A DNA stretch of 64,000 nucleotides from DASWOJ01 sp964250755 (GTDB lineage Bacteria; Pseudomonadota; Alphaproteobacteria; Acetobacterales; Acetobacteraceae), in contig CAXUHB010000009.1 of assembly GCA_964250755.1 (NCBI GenBank), positions 1 through 64,000 of the forward strand, in the 5' to 3' direction. Positions 16,820-25,460 of the stretch are shown one piece after another. Positions within the stretch are counted from its first letter, which is position 1. Every line of letters begins with the position of its first letter. The translations under genes were made by a program, and so were the position numbers. Under the pieces are notes generated by a model. It was not told where the DNA came from, ran no database searches, and saw only the letters and a list, made by a program, of their open reading frames with translations.

Positions 16820-17686
16820 TTAATAGTCGTACCCTGTCCGCAGGCGAACTTTGATATCATACCAGTCCTCATCTTTGGCTAATGATATGATAGCTTGCTG
16901 TGCAGCCGTGGTCGATAAGGTATCGATAAAATCGCTGTCATCACTCTCCAAGACTATTTTTTTGCTTTCCGCAAGCAGACGAAGCGCATCACGGGTGCCA
17001 ACAGCAGCTCCAGCATCAAATTTTTCATCAACTAATTCCTTTAGAACTTCGCTCTGTGATATATTTACGCGCATTCCAAGTGTCCTTGTCCGTTTCTGTA
17101 TCGCCGCAGGAGCCCCTCGGATCGCTATTGCTGCTAACAGCATAGCCAGAGCGTCTCTTGCAATGACCAGTGATGTTGCCGCCGTGCTTTCAATCCGCTC
17201 AAGCACGCGTTCCCAATAATCAAGATGGACGACTTGTATGCAAAAAAGCCCAAGAATTGCTTCGGACAGCAACCGGCTATCTAAAAGGTGACTGCCATTT
17301 AGATCGCGAATGTCACATGTTCTAAACTCGAACGAGAGCGAGTCCTGTTCGATATGATTTTGAAACCTAACATTGTTGTTGCCTACGTAAAGAACCCATT
17401 GCAGCACGCTCTCTCTACCCGCCAGTACTGACTTGAACTCCCGAGCTATCGCGCAGTAATACTCTATCATGCGCCAGTTCATTCGGTCTGGTGTAGACTG
17501 AAATTCCACATGGAGAAACCCTCCAGGTCCTCTGGATAGGTGATCCATTCGGCCCTTAAGTGGGCCGTTGAACTCGGTCGATAGCAAGGTGCGCGGGCCG
17601 TCGCTGCCAAGAAGGCGGTAGAAGCCAGAAGCGTTGCCGTCCACAAGGACCTTCAAGGTTCCATCGTAATCTACCGCCATCCACAT
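16820..17686 (-). CDS. Rpn/YhgA-like PD-(D/E)XK nuclease family protein
   Basis: 288 residues, visibly AT-rich compared with the ars genes on both sides. The N-terminus has the Rpn pattern: DYDGTLKVLVDG, then GRMDHLSRGPGGFLHVEFQS, in which Asp and E-F-Q form the D...E-x-Q variant of the nuclease core, then MNWRMIEYYCAIA. The C-terminal half is helical and could be a dimerisation region. Rpn proteins are nucleases linked to recombination and, for some, to toxin/defence roles. It sits between two arsenic operons and looks like an independent insertion. ATG at 17680 is an alternative start. Confidence 0.7.
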   Translation of the reverse strand: MWMAVDYDGTLKVLVDGNASGFYRLLGSDGPRTLLSTEFNGPLKGRMDHLSRGPGGFLHVEFQSTPDRMNWRMIEYYCAIAREFKSVLAGRESVLQWVLYVGNNNVRFQNHIEQDSLSFEFRTCDIRDLNGSHLLDSRLLSEAILGLFCIQVVHLDYWERVLERIESTAATSLVIARDALAMLLAAIAIRGAPAAIQKRTRTLGMRVNISQSEVLKELVDEKFDAGAAVGTRDALRLLAESKKIVLESDDSDFIDTLSTTAAQQAIISLAKDEDWYDIKVRLRTGYDY

Positions 17687-17796
17687 CCCCGTTGTTCACT
17701 GATGGCCTTTACTTACAAGGTTCTGCTCTCGGAGATAGGGCCTCGTTCAGCAACTTTAGACGCACGGACGTTGTCCCACGTACAACGACACACATG

Positions 17797-19032
17797 TCAT
17801 CCGGGCGCTCTGTTCACCCTGCCGCTCCGGAGCGCAAACGGCAGCAAGGCCACCACCAGCACGATGTTGACCACCGCCGCCCCGAACAAGACCTCAAGCG
17901 TCGTCGTGGCACCGAAGGTGCCAAGCAGCCAGGCTCCGATGGACGGCAATGCCGCCTGGGCAACGAGGGTCGGCATCGCAATCCGGCCCATGAGGACGGC
18001 GTAACCTTTCCGTCCGAACAGGGCCAAGGGAACAGTGCCCCGGGCAATGGACCGGATGCCGCTGCCTGCCCCGTAGAGGACGATGCCAGCGGCTGCGACG
18101 CCCGGCACGCCGACCAGCATGGCCAAGCCCACCGCGACCAGCACTGCCGATGCGAGCAGGCTCCAAACTGGATGCGCCGTCCTGCCAAACGCCATCTCAA
18201 GCACCCGTGCGCCGACCTGGCTCGGTCCAATCAGGGCACCCAAGCCCACTGCCGCCGCCAACGCGAGGCCCTGCGACTGCAACAGCGTCAACAGGTGGAC
18301 AGAGATTACGGTCATGATCACCGCAGCCAGGGTGAAACCGGCAGCGAGGAGAATGAATGCCACCCGCTGGTCGGGCCGCACATGGCCGATGGCAACCTTG
18401 GTGGCTGGCTCAGCCGCTTGCAGCCACCGTGGCGTCTCACGAGGCACGCCGAACAGGTAAAGCGGCAGGACGACACCGATGTGGATTGCCGCATATGTCA
18501 GGCAGGCTGCCCGCCAGCCCAAGTGGTCAACTAGGAAGGCGCTGAGTGGCCAGCACACCGTGCTGGCAAAGCCGCCGAACAGGGTGACGTGGGTGATGGC
18601 GCTGCGGGCGGTGTCGCCGTAGAGCCGCCCGAGTGTCGAGAAGGCAGGGTCGTAGAGGCCCGCTCCCATTCCAAGACCCATGACTAACCAGCCAGCCACG
18701 AACACGGGCAGCGTGGGAGCGATGCCAAGGATGAGCAGCCCCGCCGCCAGCAACAATGCGCTGCTAGCCAACACCGGACGCCCCCCACGCTGGTCAATCA
18801 AGCGGCCGACACGGGGCGAGACCAAGCCGCTGACCAGGAAGCCGAGCGAGAGGCCGCCGACAATCCACGAAGACGACCAGCCCGTGTCAGCCGCCACCGG
18901 CCCGGCGAGTACGGCGGTCAGGTAATACGAGGAGCCCCAGGCCAGGATCTGCGCCGTCCCAATCACGGAGATGACGACCATCCTGGGGTGGCGGGTGGAC
19001 ACAGGCACCTGGCCAGCTATGTCCGAGTTCAT
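17797..19032 (-). CDS. MFS transporter in arsenic cluster
   Basis: 411 residues with twelve predicted membrane helices and major facilitator motifs such as GRLIDQRGGRPVLASSALLL between helices 2 and 3. The ATG overlaps the stop of the upstream flavoprotein gene (ATGA), so the two are translationally coupled under the PadR gene. MFS exporters for trivalent or organic arsenic (ArsK, ArsJ, ArsP-like roles) occur in ars islands; the substrate here is inferred from context only. Confidence 0.85.
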   Translation of the reverse strand: MNSDIAGQVPVSTRHPRMVVISVIGTAQILAWGSSYYLTAVLAGPVAADTGWSSSWIVGGLSLGFLVSGLVSPRVGRLIDQRGGRPVLASSALLLAAGLLILGIAPTLPVFVAGWLVMGLGMGAGLYDPAFSTLGRLYGDTARSAITHVTLFGGFASTVCWPLSAFLVDHLGWRAACLTYAAIHIGVVLPLYLFGVPRETPRWLQAAEPATKVAIGHVRPDQRVAFILLAAGFTLAAVIMTVISVHLLTLLQSQGLALAAAVGLGALIGPSQVGARVLEMAFGRTAHPVWSLLASAVLVAVGLAMLVGVPGVAAAGIVLYGAGSGIRSIARGTVPLALFGRKGYAVLMGRIAMPTLVAQAALPSIGAWLLGTFGATTTLEVLFGAAVVNIVLVVALLPFALRSGRVNRAPG

Positions 19033-20483
19033 GCCGCTGCTTCGACCGTTTCCCTGATTGGGCTAGAGCAGCCGCAGCCACTGGCTCCCGCCTGCTTGGC
19101 TTCAGCGTCTTGCACGCAGCAGGCAGCTTCCTGTGCCGGGGCGGGACCGCCACAGCAGGCGATGTCGTCCATGACCAAAGTGCTGCTGCAAACACCTGTT
19201 TGTGGCAGATCCAGTTCCACCCGCCGTGACGCCTCAATGTCACCGGCGAGGAACGCGGCGACAGAGCGCACCTGCTCGTATCCTGTTGCCAGCAGGAACG
19301 TGGGCGCCCGGCCGTAGCTCTTCATGCCGACGATGAACAGGCCCGTCTCCGGCTGCCGAAGTTCGGCGGCGCCATGTGGCCGCACCGTGCCGCAGCTATG
19401 CAGGTTGGGGTCGATGAGGGGTGCCAAGACACGGGGGCAATCGAGTGCCGGGTCCAAGTCTAGGCGGACCTCGCCCAACATGCCGAGATCCGGACGGAAC
19501 CCGGTCGCGACAATCATCTCGTCCGCCGCAATTGTCTCGATGCCGGTCAGGCCTATGCCCGTGACCAGAAGCTTGCCTTCTGTAGCATTCGCAATCTCGT
19601 TCACTGCGAACGGCTTCACGATGCTCAGCACTCCGCGAGCGGCCAAGTCCCGCACCCGCGTTCCCAGAGCACCGCGTTCGGGAAGCTGGTCGGCTACGCC
19701 ACCGCCGAGTGACCGCGTAAGGTCGTTAGTCCGGGCAGCCCACACGATGGTGGTCCCAGGCACCTCGCTGGCAAGCCGTGCCAAGCTGATGAGGTTACCC
19801 AATGCGGAGTCTCCGGACCCCAGCACCATCGTGCGCCGTCCGGCATACCGGTCACGGTCGGCACCGAGCACATCCGGCATCCCGTAGCGGATGTGCTCGG
19901 ACGCGGCACGCTCGCCGATTGCAAGCAGCCCGCTTGCGCCTGCACGCCCTGGATTGCCCCAGGTGCCCGACGCATCAATAACGGCGCTGGCCAGCAACCG
20001 TCCCTCGCGACCGCTCGCATCCTCAAACCGTATCTCGAAAGGTGCCTGGTCGCGTCCGGCGTTCGTGACCTTGCCTAGGCCCACCCTGGTCACGGCTGTG
20101 ACCAGGGTTCCCAGACGGAGGCGGTCCGTCAACTCCGGCGTGCTGGCGAGAGGTTCAAGGTAGCGTTTGGCCAACTCGCGCCCGGTTGGGAACTGTTCGG
20201 CATCGGGTGCTGCCCAGCCGTGGCCTTCGAGTAAGGCGGTGCAGGCCTTGTCCATGTTGTAGCGCCATGGACTGAACATGCGGACATGCCCCCAGCCACG
20301 GACTGCCGACCCCACCGTGGCACCGGCTTCCAGGATGACCGGCTCCAGCCCGCGTTGGAGCAAGCGCACGGCAGCGGCAAGACCAACCGGGCCGCCACCG
20401 ATGACGGCCACCGGCAGCGTTCTCCGGGCGGCATTGGTTGACCGGGGGTGAGCGGAAGCAGCGGGTGAGCAGCAGGAGGTCAT
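19029..20483 (-). CDS. FAD/NAD(P)-binding oxidoreductase, ArsO-like, with Cys-rich tail
   Basis: 484 residues. VAVIGGGPVGLAAAVRLLQR is the FAD dinucleotide-binding fold and MVLGSGDSALGNLISLARLA the NADP-binding glycine loop, as in flavin-containing monooxygenases and ArsO. Both termini carry cysteines: MTSCCSP at the start, and DDIACCGG, AACCVQD and GCGCSS in the last 60 residues. They could bind As(III) or Sb(III). The start at 20483 (ATG) is chosen because it gives the flavin fold within 30 residues. It is the middle gene of the padR-oxidoreductase-MFS unit. The oxidation substrate is unknown; an arsenic role is inferred from position and cysteines. Confidence 0.78.
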   Translation of the reverse strand: MTSCCSPAASAHPRSTNAARRTLPVAVIGGGPVGLAAAVRLLQRGLEPVILEAGATVGSAVRGWGHVRMFSPWRYNMDKACTALLEGHGWAAPDAEQFPTGRELAKRYLEPLASTPELTDRLRLGTLVTAVTRVGLGKVTNAGRDQAPFEIRFEDASGREGRLLASAVIDASGTWGNPGRAGASGLLAIGERAASEHIRYGMPDVLGADRDRYAGRRTMVLGSGDSALGNLISLARLASEVPGTTIVWAARTNDLTRSLGGGVADQLPERGALGTRVRDLAARGVLSIVKPFAVNEIANATEGKLLVTGIGLTGIETIAADEMIVATGFRPDLGMLGEVRLDLDPALDCPRVLAPLIDPNLHSCGTVRPHGAAELRQPETGLFIVGMKSYGRAPTFLLATGYEQVRSVAAFLAGDIEASRRVELDLPQTGVCSSTLVMDDIACCGGPAPAQEAACCVQDAEAKQAGASGCGCSSPIRETVEAAA

Positions 20484-20550
20484 GTTGAGACTCCACCAGA
20501 GCTGGCTTCGATGCATAGAAGGGTGATGTATACACGCAAATTGGCCTGCT

Positions 20551-20964
20551 CTAGCACTTGCATGTCTGGCTCCGCTTGGTGGCGACGCGCTTGGTCTCGA
20601 CCAGGGCCTCGGTGATGTCCATCCAGGCGGCCACGCCGACGCTGAACGCTTCGCGGCCCTTGTCGGTGAGCGTGTAAACCTTGCGCTCGCGGCCAGAGAC
20701 GACCTTGGTCTCCGCAGTGACGTAGCCGCCCTGCTCGTACTCCCGCAGCACTGGATACAGCCCGCCTTCAGACGGAGAGCAGCAGCCGCACGTGGTCCGC
20801 TCGACCGAACGCGCGATGTCATAGCCGTGCGAGGGGCCGTCATGCAGGACGCGCAGCACGAAGAACTTGGACAACGCCATCTTGATGGTGCCCGCCCAGT
20901 AGGCGCGGTCAGTCAGGTCAACAGGTGCGCGCGGGACGGAGCGGAGTGCAGGTGCCTTGGACAT
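20551..20964 (-). CDS. PadR-family regulator with cysteine triad, probable metalloid sensor
   Basis: 137 residues. The PadR winged helix spans about 28-115 (MALSKFFVLRVLHDGPSHGY, then GGLYPVLREYEQGGYV). Within it lies C-G-C-C (Cys59, 61, 62) just before the DNA-reading helix, and the protein ends C-K-C (135, 137). PadR proteins usually sense phenolics or drugs; a Cys triad in this place in an ars cluster points to As(III)/Sb(III) sensing. It heads the minus-strand unit with the oxidoreductase and MFS genes and has a clear palindromic site just upstream of its start. Confidence 0.82.
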   Translation of the reverse strand: MSKAPALRSVPRAPVDLTDRAYWAGTIKMALSKFFVLRVLHDGPSHGYDIARSVERTTCGCCSPSEGGLYPVLREYEQGGYVTAETKVVSGRERKVYTLTDKGREAFSVGVAAWMDITEALVETKRVATKRSQTCKC

Positions 20965-20966
20965 AA

Positions 20967-20998
20967 TGACACCCTATGCATAGGACATCGAGGTGTCA
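20967..20998. promoter_or_regulatory. Probable PadR operator
   Basis: Immediately upstream of the padR start are nested dyads: TGACACC (20967-20973) matched by GGTGTCA (20992-20998), with a perfect 12-bp palindrome CCTATGCATAGG at 20973-20984 between. This is a plausible autoregulatory site for the PadR repressor of the minus-strand arsenic unit. Confidence 0.55.
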
Positions 20999-21000
20999 AT

Positions 21001-21671
21001 GAGATCCTATGGTCTCTTGGATATGTGGACGACCAGGAAGACCATGTCAGTGGGTTAATAAATTACTAAAGTGGTGCCAGGTATCAGGTAGACTCCGACA
21101 GTATGAAATTCACCTGTCACGCGGGGTTAGTCTAAGCAACAGCTTTGCGTTTGCGCGACCTGCGCTGGCCAGGCGGATGGTGGACAACCCGCTTGGAGAA
21201 GCGCTATTCGAGTCATACCTCAGCATGCTCCTTGCAGATCTCGGGAGAATGCCTGAAAAGAACTGTCTGCCGAGCAATTTCTAGTTGCGTTGCTGAACGG
21301 ACAAGCTTAAGCCCTCGCAAAGCAACCCAAATCTTGTTAGAGGTGGAGAACATCGTGACCGTGCTATCGCGCCGCATTGCAATATCGATAGGGATAACCT
21401 TGCTTAAGCCATTCGCAGTCTATGCACGTCCACTCGCTGGCCCAAAGGTTTCCTATGCCGAAATTCCTTCAATATGTCGGATATCATACATCCTCTGAAG
21501 TCTCTGATTACGAATCTCCGGATTCACGTAAAGAGAGTCGGTCCGGATGCCGCATAAAAGCCGATCCCGTCCGCTCGGCTCTGGGCCTACTCGAACTCAA
21601 TGATAGGCGGGAACTGCCTCCAAGCCTCCAGGACCACCCAGCCTATACCCTGCATACGTGGGGGTTCGCCG
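21001..21671. other. Gene-free stretch between padR and the 74-residue ORF
   Basis: Several short open frames cross this region but none has family features or a good start. It is lower in GC than its neighbours. I see no repeat or terminator I would defend. Confidence 0.4.
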
Positions 21672-21896
21672 ATGTCGGACCATGATGAGAGGGCGTCGCT
21701 GGAGGAAGGTGAGCGGGTCGGGAGGTTTGTCATCTTGCGGGACACAGATGGCACCACCCACGCGGTTGCAGCCGTGTCTGTCGCCGCCATCTGCCAGACC
21801 GAGGACGGGGTATTGCTGATGCTGCCTGGTGGAAGGATGATCCACGTACCGCAGCCGATGCCTCTGGTGTTGGCTTGGCTTGATGGACGCGGGTGA
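21672..21896 (+). CDS. Small conserved-looking hypothetical protein (74 residues)
   Basis: MSDHDERASLEEGERVGRF leads into RFVILRDTDGTTHAVAAVSV, AAICQTEDGVLLMLPGGRM and a WLDG ending. The strand-rich pattern (ILRD, HAVAAVSVAAIC, LLLPGGR-like) resembles small proteins often seen in Acetobacteraceae; function unknown. ATG at 21672 follows GGGGGTT. It precedes the Mrr-type nuclease gene by about 150 bases on the same strand. Confidence 0.5.
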   Translation: MSDHDERASLEEGERVGRFVILRDTDGTTHAVAAVSVAAICQTEDGVLLMLPGGRMIHVPQPMPLVLAWLDGRG

Positions 21897-22042
21897 CGCT
21901 GGCAATCTGGAGCACCATGATGCTGTGCCTGACTGGCGGAATATCACCATACAAGGCAACTGCCCACCTTGAGAGGCTAGACTGATGATGGCCTTCCAAG
22001 ATGGGTGGAGTGAGTGACCGGGGTCGCGGTATTAGATCTGCA

Positions 22043-24343
22043 ATGAATGAAGCAGATCGCCTTGCGTCGGCACGTGCCGCATTCCTCCGAGATCATGGCC
22101 CAACACCAAGAGCCGTGCTTGGCGCGGAGCGTTGGATGGTGGCGCGGGCCGCAAAGGCGGAACCGTCCCTGTTGCAAGTCCGCCAGGACGGTCTGGAGCG
22201 CTTCCGTGCGAAGACCGCCGTCCTGCCCGATGGCAGGTTGCTTGCAGCGTTCGCGGGCCGTCCGAAGGAAGGAACACCCCGTATTTGGTTCCTCGTCTGG
22301 GGAACGCCTTTCGGGATGTGCGTCCGCGCCGTGGTAGAACTGGCGACGGGCATTCGGCAGTTCGTCATTCTGCCGGGTGACCCAGACTTCGATGCGTTCA
22401 AGGCGGGACGAATCGTCATCGGCTTCTGGCGGAGCGGGAAGCTGCAAGAGGCGCTGGAATTCGACTACCGCCGGACCGATCACGCGGTAATCCTGGCCGA
22501 GATCGCCGCCGACGCGGAGCGTGGGCAGGAGGAGCTTTCGCTGGACCCTGGGGTGTTTTTCGACCGTGGGCGCGTCCTCGATAACTCGTTCGGCAATCTG
22601 TTCGAGCGATGGCACACTCGTCTGGACTGGCTCCAAGTGGGCTGGCTTCGAGCTTGCCGGGATCACTACCCGGCACTGATGCGGGCCATCTCCGACCTTC
22701 CCGCTGCCGCAGCGGAGATGTCCTCATGGAACGGAATAGCCGACTTTCCTATTTTGGCTGCCTTGTTGACCGCAGCAGTCCTTCAAGATCCTTCCGAGCG
22801 CCTGCGCTCACTTTGCGACGCCTTCGACGACGCCCGCTGGGCTACCGGTTTCGTCCGTGACTTGCACGGGGTCTCCAAACGGCAAGCTGAGCAGGACGAG
22901 GGTGTGCAGCAGTTCGCTGCAAGCGCACTTACCATGCTAGGGTTGGTTTGGGGCGCACGTTCATTGGGTCGCACTACTAGTGATAGCGGGCGACGGCAGG
23001 CGTTCACGGACGGTTACAGTCTTGAGGACGGTCGCTTCGATATCGACTTCGCCAATTTCCCAATTGAACACGACGAGGACGCGCAGCAGTACTGGACCGC
23101 ATCAGCGCTAGACTTGCTGTTTGATGCCCCCTCATATCTCGACCCCTGGGACATGCCAGCCAATTTAGGGGATCTGTCAGCGGCCTGGGAGGCGGAGACG
23201 GTCAGCGTGGATCCTGCTTTGGTGGAGGCGCCGATTCGTGGCCTGGTCGCCGAGGCGGCTTCGCTGAGGCGGTGGACGATTCCGCCACGAGCGTGCGTGC
23301 CGATGCGCGTCGGTCCCTTCGCAGCCGTGGAGCTGACGGAGATTGGCGACGAAGTCTACTTCGCCTGGAGGACGGCAACGGGCCGTTACTGGATCACCAG
23401 CGTCGGGGTACGCGAATGCACCTTCTACAGCCAGTTCATGACCGACCCGCACCAAAAAGGGCCTTCGGTCGATGCTTCGATACGCCTCCTCATGGCGGCG
23501 TTGGTCAGGGATTTCTGGGTTGCTGAGGAACGCCAGGCCGTCTTCGACGTCTCGACAAACCGGCAGCAACGCCAGCCGGGGCGGGAACGCCAGGAACCTC
23601 GTGTGGTGTACCTGCCCAGGGTTCGATACGGCAACTCAGGTGTCGGATTGGCCCGGTTATCGTCGGGCCTCCTCAACGCCGAGCGGTCCCGGCACTACGT
23701 GCGCCCGTTCCTGCGCAAGGCCCAGGCTTCGCCCGTTCAAACCGAGATTGCCCGGCGCCACCGGGTCGAGGTTCCAGCCGGTCACACATGGGTCCAAGGA
23801 CACTACCGTGGCGGAGGCGAGAGCCAAGCAGTCTACCGAAGCCGCAGCGCGATGAATTTGCTCTATGAAGTGCTCCCGTCCGGCATTGGAGCCTCCACGA
23901 CGCAGACCGGAGGAAATTGGTTCGACTTCGAACGGTCGATTGCCAAGCTGCTTGAGGACCATCTCGGTTTCACGGTGATTGACAGGGCCGTTCGCGGCAA
24001 AGGGGATCAAGGCATCGACGTGCTGGCGACCAGAGCCTCTGGCGGGCGCACCGAGCTGTGGGTGGTGCAATGCAAGCACTACTCGGATCGCAACCCAGTC
24101 GGACCCGGCATCGTCCGTGAGCTGATGGGAGCAATGGTCGCAGTGCGACACGACGATGGCCAAGCCGTGCGCGGGCTACTCGTGACTTCCGGGCGCGTGA
24201 GCGACGATGCCCTGAAGCTTTGCGCCACGCACGGGATCCAGTCCTACGACGGCTCCCAGTTGACAGCGATCGCGGGTGCCGTGAACCGGGAAAGCTTCCG
24301 GAAGACCACGGCCGAGATCGCGGTCTCCTCCGACGTTCCTTGA
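22043..24343 (+). CDS. Large protein with C-terminal Mrr-type restriction endonuclease domain
   Basis: 766 residues. The last about 150 residues are a Mrr_cat-like nuclease: FERSIAKLLEDHLGFTVIDR, then GDQGIDVLATR with Asp659, and WVVQCKHYSDRN with Q676-C-K678, the D...Q-x-K core. SGRVSDDALKLC and the ending match the Mrr family. The first 600 residues are unrecognised and presumably handle target recognition or activation. ATG at 22043 is used; ATG at 22001 would add 14 residues. It converges with the GIY-YIG/Dam pair (50 bases between stops). Mrr-type nucleases usually cut modified DNA, so this may form part of a restriction block. Confidence 0.75.
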   Translation: MNEADRLASARAAFLRDHGPTPRAVLGAERWMVARAAKAEPSLLQVRQDGLERFRAKTAVLPDGRLLAAFAGRPKEGTPRIWFLVWGTPFGMCVRAVVELATGIRQFVILPGDPDFDAFKAGRIVIGFWRSGKLQEALEFDYRRTDHAVILAEIAADAERGQEELSLDPGVFFDRGRVLDNSFGNLFERWHTRLDWLQVGWLRACRDHYPALMRAISDLPAAAAEMSSWNGIADFPILAALLTAAVLQDPSERLRSLCDAFDDARWATGFVRDLHGVSKRQAEQDEGVQQFAASALTMLGLVWGARSLGRTTSDSGRRQAFTDGYSLEDGRFDIDFANFPIEHDEDAQQYWTASALDLLFDAPSYLDPWDMPANLGDLSAAWEAETVSVDPALVEAPIRGLVAEAASLRRWTIPPRACVPMRVGPFAAVELTEIGDEVYFAWRTATGRYWITSVGVRECTFYSQFMTDPHQKGPSVDASIRLLMAALVRDFWVAEERQAVFDVSTNRQQRQPGRERQEPRVVYLPRVRYGNSGVGLARLSSGLLNAERSRHYVRPFLRKAQASPVQTEIARRHRVEVPAGHTWVQGHYRGGGESQAVYRSRSAMNLLYEVLPSGIGASTTQTGGNWFDFERSIAKLLEDHLGFTVIDRAVRGKGDQGIDVLATRASGGRTELWVVQCKHYSDRNPVGPGIVRELMGAMVAVRHDDGQAVRGLLVTSGRVSDDALKLCATHGIQSYDGSQLTAIAGAVNRESFRKTTAEIAVSSDVP

Positions 24344-24392
24344 ACGTTGACATGTCGATAGAAGGTCTGTTGGGGTAGCAGGTGGTTGTGGT

Positions 24393-25430
24393 TCAGAGTC
24401 CTGGCTCGTAATCTTTGACGTTCCACAATTCGTGCTGCCCGGTGTGGCCCCGGATGCAAAGCCGCTCGATGGCGCGCGCCTCGTCCTTGGACAACCCGTT
24501 GGCGAAGACCTCGACACGCATGGGACCGCGCCGGAAGAAGTGCTCATTCAGTTTGTAGTTGTGGGACGCGCCGGAGTTGACGTGACTGGGGCGTGCGGCG
24601 GTTCCCTCGCCGTAGTAGCGGACCCGACCGTCGGCGTCGAAGGCGCGGTAGGCCACGTGCGCCACCTCGTCCAGGTTCTGCGACCTATCAGCCAATCGAC
24701 GCGGGTTGCGACGCTGGTGCGGACGCACCCGTGTGGTCCGGCCCGACGCCAAGGTGCGGTCGAACGCGGACACCTCGTGCCTCGCCCGCTCCTCCAGCGT
24801 CAACAGCCGGTCAAGCGGTCCAACCGTCATCTGGTAGATTGTGACCTTGTCACTGGCCTTCCAACGGCTCGGCGTGAACTGCGGGATAAAATGGACCGGG
24901 TCGGCCCATTCCGCGACCGCTTCGCTTGCCGGAACCATAGTAGTCACGCCTACGATAAATCCAAAGGCGCGGGTCTCCCGTTCCACTGCATATTCGAGGT
25001 CGCCGTCCTTGACGATGTCGAAGTCCTCGGGAACCAACTTCGCCCAATGACGTGCCAGGTCGAAGTCCACGTCCATGACGAAGATCATGTTGGCCCATTG
25101 TTCGTCCTGCGAGGACACCACTCGCAGCGCGGTGCCGTCCGGGTCGAGGTGCTTGACGTTGCCGGACAGTAGTTTGCCATAGACGTCCGTCACATCGCTC
25201 CAAAGCTCGTCGAGCAAGTACTCGATTAGGAAGCTATCACCGCCCGCCGAGAGCGGGTCCCCAGGACCGAAGCGGCTGGCCAGTATCATCTCGACTGCCT
25301 GCGAAGCCGAGGGTGGGTGGGCGAAGTTTCGGAACGGACCACCCGACATCCACCGCGCGACGTCCTCAGACACCTGTTGGCGTACCTTCTCGCGCTTGCG
25401 GTCCAACAAGACTTGGGAAAGCGTCTTCAT
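24393..25430 (-). CDS. Protein with C-terminal GIY-YIG-type nuclease domain
   Basis: 345 residues. The C-terminal 90 residues (256-345) fit a divergent GIY-YIG domain: HVAYRAFDADGRVRYYGEGT with Arg in GEGTAARPSHV, then GLSKDEARAIERLCI with the metal-binding Glu position, and LWNV near the end. The N-terminal part (1-250) is not recognised and could be the DNA-binding or recognition domain. ATG at 25430 is preferred; TTG at 25445 is possible. It lies 30 bases downstream of the Dam methylase gene on the same strand, as expected for the nuclease of a restriction-modification pair. Confidence 0.62.
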   Translation of the reverse strand: MKTLSQVLLDRKREKVRQQVSEDVARWMSGGPFRNFAHPPSASQAVEMILASRFGPGDPLSAGGDSFLIEYLLDELWSDVTDVYGKLLSGNVKHLDPDGTALRVVSSQDEQWANMIFVMDVDFDLARHWAKLVPEDFDIVKDGDLEYAVERETRAFGFIVGVTTMVPASEAVAEWADPVHFIPQFTPSRWKASDKVTIYQMTVGPLDRLLTLEERARHEVSAFDRTLASGRTTRVRPHQRRNPRRLADRSQNLDEVAHVAYRAFDADGRVRYYGEGTAARPSHVNSGASHNYKLNEHFFRRGPMRVEVFANGLSKDEARAIERLCIRGHTGQHELWNVKDYEPGL

Positions 25431-25460
25431 GAGCTCAGGGCACAATCGTTTTGCGTTTGC

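Noticed and set aside
19029..20843. 604-residue version of the flavoprotein from 20843
   Set aside because: The extra N-terminus overlaps the PadR gene in another frame; ATG at 20483 gives the FAD-binding fold immediately.
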